Part shown: positions 61,701 to 64,000 of the stretch, piece after piece
How the letters are laid out: each line of letters begins with the position of its first letter
How positions within the stretch are numbered: the stretch's first letter is position 1
Source: Symsagittifera roscoffensis
Lineage: Eukaryota > Xenacoelomorpha > Acoela > Convolutidae
DNA: 64,000 nt
Reading direction: 5' to 3'
Assembly: GCF_963678635.1 (NCBI RefSeq)
Contig: NC_087068.1
Span: forward strand, 23,308,197-23,372,196
Position numbers and translations under genes: made by a program
The notes under the pieces: generated by a model
Seen by the model: only the letters and a program-made list of their open reading frames with translations
The model's database searches: none
Told to the model about the DNA's origin: nothing

Positions 61701-63861
61701 TTTGACAGTTTTTTGGAAGTTTTTTTTACTCCACTCGAAATTTACCATGCCAATTATCAGGTTAAGCTTTGAATCGATAAACCCGATTATGGGAGTTTTC
61801 TCTACTTTCTATTCGCCCCGATCCCCGATCTGCTTTAAGCAAAAAAGTGTTCTGGATTTCAGAAGGTCAATTTTTTTTTATCTTTGACCGTTTTTTTTAG
61901 AAACTTGAGTATTCTAAAAAAAATACCCTGTCAAATCTGAGATGAAAATTGAATCGAAAGAAGCGTTGTGTGCATTTTTCTGCAGAAGCGGCTACATTTT
62001 AGATTTTTGCAAGAGAAACTTAATTCATTTTTTTGTTTGTCATATTTTTTTGCTGACGAATGTTGTCTATTATGCTTAATTCACTAATTTTCACCACAAT
62101 CGTATAGTTCTCGACTCATACCACGCACTAACAACGAAACTAATGTGAGGAATGAACTTTTTTTTTTGAATCTGGTCAGAACAATCTGTGCTACTTGCAC
62201 AGTAACCGGCTATCCACTTTTTTGTATTGTCTTTATTTCACTGTTTAAAGCCAGATTTTAGGCGTTTTGTTGCTTGTTTGAGAAGCTGAGCTTTATCTCA
62301 ATGTAAATAGTATCAATCAAAAAAGTTTGTTGAAATTGAGAGAGCTTTAGCTTTTTCTTCGAAGTTGGACAGTTGAACAATGTTTTGTTTTCAGTGATGT
62401 ATTTTTTCTTTACACTTGCGATTAGCAAGCGTTATCAAATGGACTTTTTTTTCTAGTTAAAAACTAGTTTTACAAAATTTAACAAAATTACTGAATTATT
62501 TGAGCAGCAATCATTTGTGCATCATTCGATTTTGCATTGCAGCAAGCATGCTCAGATTATTTTTTCGGGCAGAATATATTTTTATTCTTCTATGTGTTTC
62601 AGCTCGGATGGGTTGTAAAAACTTAACTTTATTGCTCAGTATATCAGTTTTTTGTTCGTTTTTTTATTCGGCTTAAATGGTTTCGGCTATTTATATGTCG
62701 GCGTAGAGGCATCTTTTGCAGTCGTTTGAGAGAAATAAGGTTTCATCTAAATGCGGGCTCATAATCTTTTTTAAGTTAAAAAAATATTTATTTTTTTTTC
62801 GGCGCAACTTATGTCTGCTCAAGAATTTTCGGCGTTCTTACTGCTTTGTAAGTTTTGTTTTGAGTTTTATTTGACTTTCAATTGTCTTAATTTTTGGCAT
62901 ATTTTACTGAAAAGAATTTAGTTCAAGAGAAGATTAAGACAAGTTATGGCAGTTTTTTGATAGATCAATTTTTTCGAACAAAATTTTCTACGGTTTAACC
63001 TTTTTCGGTCGGATAGTTGCCTTGCTATGTATGTGTTTTATTGTATGTAATGCGAAGCCTTGCTTCGTCTCTGTAATTAAGTTTTCTTAAGGTGCAGTTA
63101 ATTCGGCTCAAAGATTTAGGGTTTTTGCAATTTTTATTTTTTGAAATAATTTTTGAAGTTTTTATTTCATTTGCGTGTTCATATGCTCTAGTAGTGATAA
63201 TCAGTCATTTTTCCATCGCAAGTGGTACGAAGCTCTGCTTCGCCTGTGTCAAAATTGGAACGCTGTAAAACATTTTTTGTTTCTTCAGTTCGTTGGCACT
63301 TCATCTTGGGTTGGCTGTTTTAAATTATTGCAAGGATTCACATTGTGTTTTGCGTCATTCTTTTTCGTGACTTGAAATTGTTTTTCTTCTTCTGCAGTTA
63401 TCTAAAATCGTGTAAAATTTTCCATTATGTTATGAAACATTCTTTGTGAAACGAAACTTGAATTTTATCTTAGGTCATCAAATTGGGATGATGGCTATTC
63501 TACCGTTTCTCTTCACCAGATTTAAACATCAATTTAAGGGTTTTACAAGATTGTTTATGAACACAAATTGCGTTTGTAATTAAACATTCAGTTCCAAAGT
63601 TGAAAATAATTTTTGAAAATGCATTTGTGGGAAACAGAAGAAGAGCTGGGATCTTTTTTTTAAGACCATGAACTTTCATTTCAGGCGGATGACTCTTCTG
63701 TAACACCAAGTGGGACCCTGAAACACGCCGCCACCTCTGCTGCAACTCCCTCAACCCCCAAAGCAGCCCCAGTTGCGAGTAGTGCAGCAGGGGGAGGAGG
63801 AGGTGGTGGATTCATGAGCGAAATGAGTAAACTACTCGCCAAAAGAAAGCAAATAGCTGAG
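25754..63861 (+). CDS. ena: Ena/VASP family actin regulator (seven exons, 3' end outside window)
   Basis: Ena/VASP proteins bind barbed ends of actin filaments and speed elongation at lamellipodia, filopodia and adhesions. Exons: 25754-25764, 25827-25992, 26061-26232, 27476-27914, 28131-28294, 59152-59411 and 63685-63861; every junction is GT-AG and phases match. The product begins MTNSEH, like other family members. The EVH1 domain (residues about 1-115) includes KYNQATATFHQWRD and GLNF. A linker has PPALPPRK (SH3-ligand type) and FPPPAP (EVH1-ligand-like). Exon 6 gives the polyproline profilin-binding segment and the G-actin-binding block (SFAAMLAGVKLKK); exon 7 gives a glycine run and the F-actin-binding block (FMSEMSKLLAKRK). 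The tetramerisation coiled coil should follow beyond 64000. Alternative exons inside the 31-kb intron cannot be excluded. Confidence 0.93.
25827..25992 (+). CDS. ena: Ena/VASP exon 2 (EVH1, first half)
   Basis: The acceptor is TTTAG at 25822-25826 and the donor GAG|GTGAGT. It encodes ASIMMYDEPKKRW and the HHITSNTFKIVGR strands of the EVH1 domain, which binds F/L-P-P-P-P ligands. Confidence 0.93.
26061..26232 (+). CDS. ena: Ena/VASP exon 3 (EVH1, second half)
   Basis: The acceptor is CTATTCAG and the donor G|GTAATAA. It encodes KYNQATATFHQWRD and the C-terminal helix of EVH1 (FALGIRNALEIL), the most conserved part of the family. Confidence 0.95.
26845..26946. repeat. 51-bp tandem duplication
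   Basis: Two copies starting TTTTGGGTCC and TTTTGAGTCG at 26845 and 26896 share the end TTTGTATGCTTTCCTCCG. Confidence 0.85.
27230..27251. repeat. Homopolymer run of 22 C
   Basis: An uninterrupted C tract lies in intron 3 about 225 bp before exon 4. The G-strand could form quadruplexes, and the length is likely variable between individuals or assemblies. Confidence 0.95.
27476..27914 (+). CDS. ena: Ena/VASP exon 4 (proline and Ser/Asn-rich linker)
   Basis: The acceptor is GTTTCAG; the donor AG|GTATCA leaves phase 2. It encodes a short proline-rich stretch (PPSQPPALPPRK, an SH3/WW ligand type), then a low-complexity linker rich in Ser, Asn and Gly with several Ser/Thr/Tyr positions. Confidence 0.85.
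28131..28294 (+). CDS. ena: Ena/VASP exon 5 (linker with FPPPAP)
   Basis: The acceptor is ATGTTTAG and the donor G|GTAAGA; phases fit exons 4 and 6 exactly. The product is Ser/Asn/Thr-rich and contains AAFPPPAPHS, close to the F-P-P-P-P ligand recognised by EVH1 domains. Confidence 0.85.
28725..28860. repeat. GCGTTATC dispersed repeat, copy 2
   Basis: The stretch contains GCAAGCGTTATC, then a CTTTTTCGGG(T/A)TAAC block and a CAGTTGAATCA block. Related copies are near 26470, 60478 and 62405, all in the same orientation. Confidence 0.6.
29010..29312 (+). repeat. tRNA-derived SINE-like element, copy 1
   Basis: A tRNA-like segment (about 29144-29212) has a box-A-like GTGGTTAGTGTG and a box-B-like GGGTTGAATCC, followed by a tail shared with copies at 50505-50858 and 59850-60122 (CTAATTCG, GCTGCTTTTTGTCGTG, TTCGCCTCTGTGT). 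Some sequence before the tRNA-like part is also shared with copy 2. Confidence 0.65.
29390..29960. repeat. ~165-bp tandem repeat, three units
   Basis: The marker AATCTGAG recurs near 29491, 29661 and 29830, each followed by a TTCAATCGAA-like block, a CCTGCATAAGCGGCTACGA-like block and a CCTCGGAAAA-like block. The same unit forms an array at 61085-61990 and a single copy near 38770. Confidence 0.7.
33041..33632. repeat. ~295-bp tandem duplication
   Basis: Two adjacent copies, about 33041-33335 and 33336-33632, start GGATAGCCGGTTACTGTGCA and GGATAGCCGATTACTGTGCA. They share TAGTGTAGTTTTTTCTGCTT and AGACAGTCATAAT blocks. Each begins with the hairpin CTGTGC-AAGTA-GCACAG. Confidence 0.88.
33041..33980 (-). 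mobile_element. Hairpin-ended dispersed repeat, copy 1 (inverted)
   Basis: One end is the CTGTGC-N5-GCACAG hairpin (33053-33069, repeated at 33350-33366 by the internal duplication). The other end resembles GATGGTCAGAACAA near 33970. Between them is the block GGTACTTGATTTCGCG-like near 33830. A further ~60-bp internal duplication is at 33895-33975. It has no coding capacity; the class is unknown. Confidence 0.5.
35709..37544 (-). CDS. SLC22-like organic ion transporter (MFS), gene 1
   Basis: This is a single-exon 611-codon frame inside Ena/VASP intron 5. The fold is that of SLC22 transporters, which move organic cations, anions or carnitine across the plasma membrane: TM1 after the family's FGKAQK start, a large outer loop, the MFS motif GIFADLLGRK (about 196-205), ESARWL after TM6 and EILPTQFRSTGLG in the C-terminal half, with about 12 hydrophobic segments. 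The outer loop is unusually long (about 118 residues, Lys/Glu/Ser-rich). The frame's first ATG adds 19 residues; Met20 (37487) matches the start position of the paralogues better. It is the most divergent of the four genes. Substrate cannot be told. Confidence 0.9.
   Translation of the reverse strand: MSQTFVIIVQLELKLKKVTMQFEDAFHEAGTFGKAQKWILFTSIIIHCFSGWPFMVPFLNSDEVEFTCVTEKISEPPILDRKISPSSTTNVSSVKTHDVSDQKEVQEDKSKGHDKELTSSFFTVLYPREPKIATTEPVIPDENAPQCCGTKKYKKEPSNSILSSFDFDCEPYADVFKILVKYAFLVGFILSCFFTGIFADLLGRKTLLIPSILFSLCCSIGLIFAPKIKIYILCQILFGFFQYPMLSQSLLLSIESCTPKHAARIAVTLVTFSTCGFLGAALSSAYIPSWKNQVLVMIGLQSLILVLVFLKVYESARWLFYIGDHKNAESLLRSIASVNGKTAGRIQLTGRPHNLGTQYKEDMFQGDEDELISDEELELDSASMLDSKTVKVHTTSGNCFRLCGTFRTTMLIIFNMLAWVSCFFPMFHFAVIYQTAIESRIKFIVFLSLIKLSSWYISLVINAVGRKYPLLALTFVAMLLHVFLTFMQPHLLPFSIWFLAVFGLEFTFSAQNILVIYSCEILPTQFRSTGLGFFVGFSQISIWGIPLLSIYGYQMDAMLTIAITIGLTLASILLGFIFGLETVKNYMPQTIDQFYQMSKSQRKPKTDLDRA
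42437..42945 (+). mobile_element. Hairpin-ended dispersed repeat, copy 2
   Basis: It begins TTCCGACCATTGAAAA and ends with a degraded hairpin CTGTC-TTACT-TGCACAG (42913-42929) followed by an AACCAGCTGTCCTTG-like terminus. The internal ACGCGAAATCAGGT and TATATCATATT blocks match the other copies. Confidence 0.55.
42950..43495 (+). mobile_element. Hairpin-ended dispersed repeat, copy 3
   Basis: The copy lacks the first ~90 bp but has TATATCATATTACAGCCC and ends with CTGTGC-TATTT-GCACGG (43456-43472) and CCGGCTATCCTTG. It includes the undisturbed version (TTATCTAAGCATAATTTAAG) of the site where a MITE sits in the copy at 54749. Confidence 0.55.
43939..45624 (-). CDS. SLC22-like organic ion transporter (MFS), gene 2
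   Basis: The single-exon 561-residue protein has the family layout: amphipathic start with GMFGRAQ, TM1, a cysteine-bearing outer loop with N-glycosylation-type sites (NDT, NIT), GTLADMFGRR at 120-129, PESAKWL at 238-244, an acidic/Ser-rich intracellular loop at about 275-345, MDYVGRKPT, and PEQSPTVLRTTGLS in the C-terminal half. About 12 hydrophobic segments are present. Length fits the family (about 550). It likely acts in the plasma membrane; substrate is unknown. It is antisense to the host gene. Confidence 0.92.
   Translation of the reverse strand: MEAESPLEQSLQTVGMFGRAQFIIILVGVIVQIYIGWPSIVSVFVAIDVDFQCVNDTLDDANITKFDNECVNGCEYYVYRSTPSSMVSDFDLACGNGPTLVSTANSAFWAGFMLSCLFMGTLADMFGRRTVSLFTCFIYCIASSLLPFIQNIYEFIAMRFVCGMFHYPLTCVVFILVAEWVDKEKFGKIGMSTAVVFGLGEALAALMGYLLRDSWRIQLGAMTCFLVLVLILIFFFLPESAKWLYQTGHIHECEKVMRKVSRINGTNFHGMIHSETNSDHRPITNGSQHDSSADEMSNIFVSRSEPSSPVSYHYDASEKLIPTLDPQVIKASTTIEEKEKPNVKALFGTRSSCFLMLTNLFTFFSSCMVYFGLAFGVSSISGNIYFNSALLALVELPAWFVVLSMDYVGRKPTLLFCLLVCSIACTCIPITNQYVPSLSIVIAMVGKLLATGAFDLLFVYIPEQSPTVLRTTGLSICSGAARIGTIIGPYVIQAGSISDYIPYGFFALCGYISFVLCVFFQVETLNRGMPQTIEQYYLLVQNKRRLRIEEPTSDDDCDRDI
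45625..46958 (+). other. Intronic stretch between transporter gene 2 and the F-box gene
   Basis: No convincing gene. A TATATAAAAATA sequence at 45738-45749 reads as a TATA box on the plus strand, not toward the minus-strand gene 2, so its meaning is unclear. The rest is unassigned AT-rich DNA. Confidence 0.5.
46959..48335 (-). CDS. F-box protein with C-terminal LRR-like region (two coding exons)
   Basis: F-box proteins recruit substrates to SCF ubiquitin ligases through Skp1. Coding exon A is 48335-47677 and exon B 47580-46959; the donor (GG|GTAAGT) and acceptor (TTGTTCAG) join in phase to give about 426 residues. The N-terminus (MDENFQNLPFCVIESI...LHPKDVVNLILTN) is a clear F-box at about residues 5-45. 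The remainder has regularly spaced Leu/Ile segments of leucine-rich-repeat type but no sharp consensus. The Met at 48335 sits just after TTTTTTCAG, which looks like an acceptor, so an untranslated exon probably lies upstream; the open frame up to 48422 would then be intron. It is antisense and nested in Ena/VASP intron 5. Confidence 0.82.
48423..52557 (+). other. Intronic stretch between the F-box gene and transporter gene 3
   Basis: About 4.1 kb without a convincing gene. It contains an inverted hairpin-family fragment (about 49860-50110), SINE-like copy 2 (50505-50858) and degenerate dispersed repeats (about 51600-51830 and 52040-52400). No promoter element is assigned. Confidence 0.6.
50505..50858 (+). 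repeat. tRNA-derived SINE-like element, copy 2
   Basis: The tRNA-like part is at about 50660-50732 (GTGTTTAGTGTGTGAGACT; degraded box B GGTTCAAAT). The tail GCTGCTTTTTGACGTG and TTCGCATCTGTGTGAAAATTG matches the other copies, and CATAGCATCTGTTCTCTGCT upstream matches copy 1. Confidence 0.65.
52558..54219 (-). CDS. SLC22-like organic ion transporter (MFS), gene 3
   Basis: The single-exon 553-residue transporter starts MSKGDFESNLEAAG with FGKAQW before TM1. Landmarks are an outer loop with several Cys, YLCDKYGRK (about 141-149), PESARWL at 257-263, a Ser/Asp-rich inner loop at about 285-325, MDKFGRLRT, and PEQLPTVLRTTG. It is closely related to gene 4: the first 260 residues align without gaps, and the two lie about 2.8 kb apart in the same orientation, so they are a tandem duplicate pair. 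Role is as for other SLC22 proteins; substrate is unknown. Confidence 0.92.
   Translation of the reverse strand: MSKGDFESNLEAAGSFGKAQWILVFMNLYIMGYSGWQTYIPVFSTRKVDFYCIDSRNNSKVNLVDLYSNLQTMKLSEVFESNGSEFDQICVDHCSQYVYKSKPDSIVSEFNLACGSDTFLVAFSNSIYFIACFISCFVSGYLCDKYGRKNVAFFLIIIQCLSTTGIIFTHNIYLYIGLRFVAGFGTLTTSIDYIIFAESADKKILSKMGLTIMISFVLGEFSCILCGYFIQGSWHLQFAVLAVPGYVYAVLHFFFMPESARWLHSQKKYARAEEVLKKIAKINNRDPLTIHLYDTDENLANNFQNSETSSSTQNLIEATSDESDSDVRLPTTPSLLDLFKTVPSALLTLSGALSWFSASLVYYGLTYDVQNIGGDFYLNAILLTFTEIPAWFVCLAMDKFGRLRTFYISLFICSIACAILPFTAPLLNGNLQIAFAVLGKFLSTGAFDSLYVYTPEQLPTVLRTTGITFCSAAARIASICAPFIIEIKAGPYNSVPFIIFAVSGLITCISVFLVGVETKDKPYITTIEEYQQLAHTKEVKQIQNKVEAPLSGA
54749..55785 (+). mobile_element. 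Hairpin-ended dispersed repeat, copy 4, interrupted by a MITE
   Basis: The copy runs from TTCCGATCATTGAAAATCGG to the hairpin CTGTGC-AACTT-GCACAG (55748-55764). Without the 424-bp insertion and one TSD copy it is about 600 bp and lines up with the copy ending at 43495. Confidence 0.6.
55021..55444. mobile_element. hAT-type MITE with perfect 8-bp target-site duplication
   Basis: The 424-bp element starts CAGGGTTGGCT and ends AGCCAACCCTG, inverted repeats with CAGGG...CCCTG ends typical of hAT transposons. Directly flanking are two identical 8-mers, TTACTTTA at 55013-55020 and 55445-55452. Subterminal DNA is rich in GTTAAAAA/TTAACGTT motifs in both orientations. There is no ORF, so it is non-autonomous. 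Confidence 0.88.
56983..58653 (-). CDS. SLC22-like organic ion transporter (MFS), gene 4
   Basis: The single-exon 556-residue paralogue of gene 3 begins MNTGDFESNLDAAG. Landmarks are FGKAQW, VDFYC, a Cys-containing outer loop, ALSDKLGRR (about 141-149), PESARWL, MDKFGRLRT and SEQLPTVLRSTG. The C-terminal tail differs from gene 3 (ends with a Tyr/Asp-rich segment), which may alter trafficking. The serine-rich inner loop is also divergent, while the membrane core is conserved, as expected for a functional duplicate. Substrate is unknown. Confidence 0.92.
   Translation of the reverse strand: MNTGDFESNLDAAGNFGKAQWIIILLNFYITSYVGWQAYIPVFATREVDFYCADNSNSSEISQIDIDSNLSTKRYLETSKNNGSDFDQTCVDHCSKYVYKSKPNSIVSDFDLACGSDKFLVAFSNSIYWIAYFIGCFVTGALSDKLGRRNVASVLLIGLAVSTSGIFFTNNIYLYLFLRFVNGFCGLSGAIDYIILAESIDKKRLSKIGMTNQVIFVIGELACILFGYLFQQNWHWQFFAMAVPCYLYIALHIFFMPESARWLHSQRKFRKAEAALKKIAQINRRDPSLIYIEDAADSLKHSSELLGDHTDTDSREMIVNTSSVGSQTESKPNLFDLFRTIPSARLTITGALSWFACSLVYYGLTYDVQNIGGDFFLNNILLSLTEVPAWGICIAMDKFGRLRTFYTSIFICSIACAILPFTEPVLDGNLQIGFAVIGKFLAAGCFDMLYVYQSEQLPTVLRSTGLTFCSASARVASIAAPFVIELKLGPYNSVPYLIFAVCGLIVSTCVFFVGVETRGKPFITTVEEYKELARTKEVKLLDSDSYDHYFVGGQIS
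58654..59151 (+). other. End of intron 5
   Basis: About 500 bp upstream of gene 4 and before Ena/VASP exon 6. Apart from the acceptor TTTTTCAG at 59144-59151, I see no clear element; it should hold the gene 4 promoter. Confidence 0.5.
59152..59411 (+). CDS. ena: Ena/VASP exon 6 (polyproline and G-actin-binding)
   Basis: The acceptor splits a glycine codon with exon 5 in phase; the donor is AAG|GTATGT. It encodes a Pro/Ala run that would bind profilin and SH3/WW proteins, then SFAAMLAGVKLKK, the WH2-like G-actin-binding block seen before the F-actin site in this family. Confidence 0.93.
59850..60122 (+). repeat. tRNA-derived SINE-like element, copy 3
   Basis: This copy has the best-preserved tRNA-like part (about 59924-60003): box A GTGGCTGAGTGG, a 4-bp stem with loop CTCAAAA whose middle reads CAA (59959-59961), and box B GATCGAATCC. 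The pattern resembles a class II tRNA such as tRNA-Leu(CAA). The shared tail follows (TTGCTAATTCG, GAGCTGCTTTTTGTCGTG, TTGCCTCAGTGTAAAA). Confidence 0.7.
60478..60600. repeat. GCGTTATC dispersed repeat, copy 3
   Basis: It contains GCGATTAGCAGGCGTTATC, GACTTTTTCGGGTTAACAAC and CAGTTGAATCATTATGC in the same order and orientation as the copy at 28725. Confidence 0.6.
60607..60720. repeat. 57-bp tandem duplication
   Basis: CTGAGCGGGTACAAGTTACT occurs at 60614 and 60671, a period of 57 bp, with near-identical units ending GGGGGACCTGAAA. Confidence 0.9.
61085..61990. repeat. ~165-bp tandem repeat array, six units
   Basis: Unit starts (AATCTGAG-like) lie near 61113, 61265, 61415, 61576, 61747 and 61930, spacings 150-183 bp. 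Blocks TTCAATCGAAATAACAGG, AAGCGGCTACG and CCTCGGAAAAG recur in order. The units are strongly diverged from each other. Confidence 0.7.
62186..62220 (+). repeat. Terminal end of a hairpin-ended dispersed repeat
   Basis: CTGTGC-TACTT-GCACAG at 62186-62202 is followed by TAACCGGCTATCC, the same terminus as in copies at 33041 (inverted) and 43456. The body upstream, about 62040-62180, matches the 3' part of those copies loosely. Confidence 0.6.
62405..62520. repeat. GCGTTATC dispersed repeat, copy 4
   Basis: TTGCGATTAGCAAGCGTTATC is followed by a shortened TTTTTTTCTAGTTAAAAAC block. It is more degraded than the other copies. Confidence 0.55.
63685..63861 (+). CDS. ena: Ena/VASP exon 7 (F-actin-binding block)
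   Basis: The acceptor is CATTTCAG and the donor GAG|GTAAGA, both phase 0. It encodes an Ala/Thr/Pro-rich spacer, a run of seven Gly and FMSEMSKLLAKRK, the EVH2 F-actin-binding block. The remaining EVH2 (tetramerisation helix) must be in a later exon. Confidence 0.93.
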
Positions 63862-64000
63862 GTAAGAATCAAATTGACGTTATAATGGTCTTTTTTGGTT
63901 GATTTTGGTGCCGCTTAGGTTTAGATAGGTTTTCTTTTCGCTGTGAAACATTACTAACGGTTGCAAAATTTCGAAAGAACGATTAAACCCAAAACTTTTT
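63862..64000 (+). other. Start of intron 7
   Basis: The donor GTAAGA at 63862 opens an intron that runs past the window edge. Nothing else is visible. Confidence 0.6.

Larger units (their letters stand above)
59412..63684 (+). other. Intron 6 of Ena/VASP
   Basis: About 4.3 kb of repeats: SINE-like copy 3 (59850-60122), a 27-bp duplication (60301-60350), a GCGTTATC repeat (60478-60600), a 57-bp duplication (60607-60720), a ~165-bp array (61085-61990), a hairpin-family end (62186-62202), a second GCGTTATC repeat (62405-62520) and a TCGCAAGTGGTACGAAGC motif at 63217-63234. No gene is seen. Confidence 0.7.

Overview
The window comes from an animal (metazoan, apparently invertebrate) nuclear genome. 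It holds spliced genes with GT-AG introns, a recognisable Ena/VASP gene, SLC22-type transporters, an F-box gene, tRNA-derived SINE-like repeats and several transposon classes. I cannot name the phylum from the sequence alone. The background is AT-rich with long repeat-filled introns.

Positions 1-25087 are a nest of mobile elements. A decayed Penelope-like reverse transcriptase fragment (minus strand, 53-427) and a decayed array of ~85-bp repeats lie on the left. Next is a giant LTR retrotransposon, 1083-23638 (about 22.6 kb, minus strand). Its two 885/886-bp LTRs differ at about 10 positions plus one indel. In its own sense order it carries a 2.3-kb leader with a 14-bp minisatellite; a coiled-coil N-terminal Gag-like ORF; Gag with two CCHC knuckles; protease-RT-RNase H; integrase; an ORF with the integrase GPY/F end fused to a macrodomain-like region (TARG1/C6orf130 type); an ORF with a coiled coil and an SGNH-hydrolase domain; and a 2322-codon ORF of unknown function. 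Domain order and the GPY/F module place it in the Ty3/gypsy superfamily, but the three accessory modules are far outside the usual gene set. This copy has an in-frame TAG before integrase, a frame change inside integrase and a glycine at the second catalytic Asp of integrase, so it is probably not autonomous now. A 5'-truncated, frameshifted LINE reverse transcriptase with a (CAA)n tail follows directly on the right.

Positions 25754-63861 are a plus-strand Ena/VASP gene (actin barbed-end elongation factor). Seven coding exons can be joined with matching splice phases: a short exon with the ATG, the EVH1 domain over two exons, a proline/serine-rich linker over two exons, then a polyproline plus G-actin-binding exon and an F-actin-binding exon. 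The C-terminal tetramerisation coiled coil lies beyond the window. Intron 5 is about 30.9 kb and contains, all on the minus strand, four uninterrupted SLC22-like transporter genes and one two-exon F-box gene.

The remaining intronic DNA is dense with repeats: three SINE-like copies, a ~165-bp tandem family, a family ending in a conserved hairpin, a hAT-type MITE with a perfect 8-bp target-site duplication, and short tandem duplications. The most unusual item is the giant retrotransposon with its accessory macrodomain-like, SGNH and 2322-codon modules.
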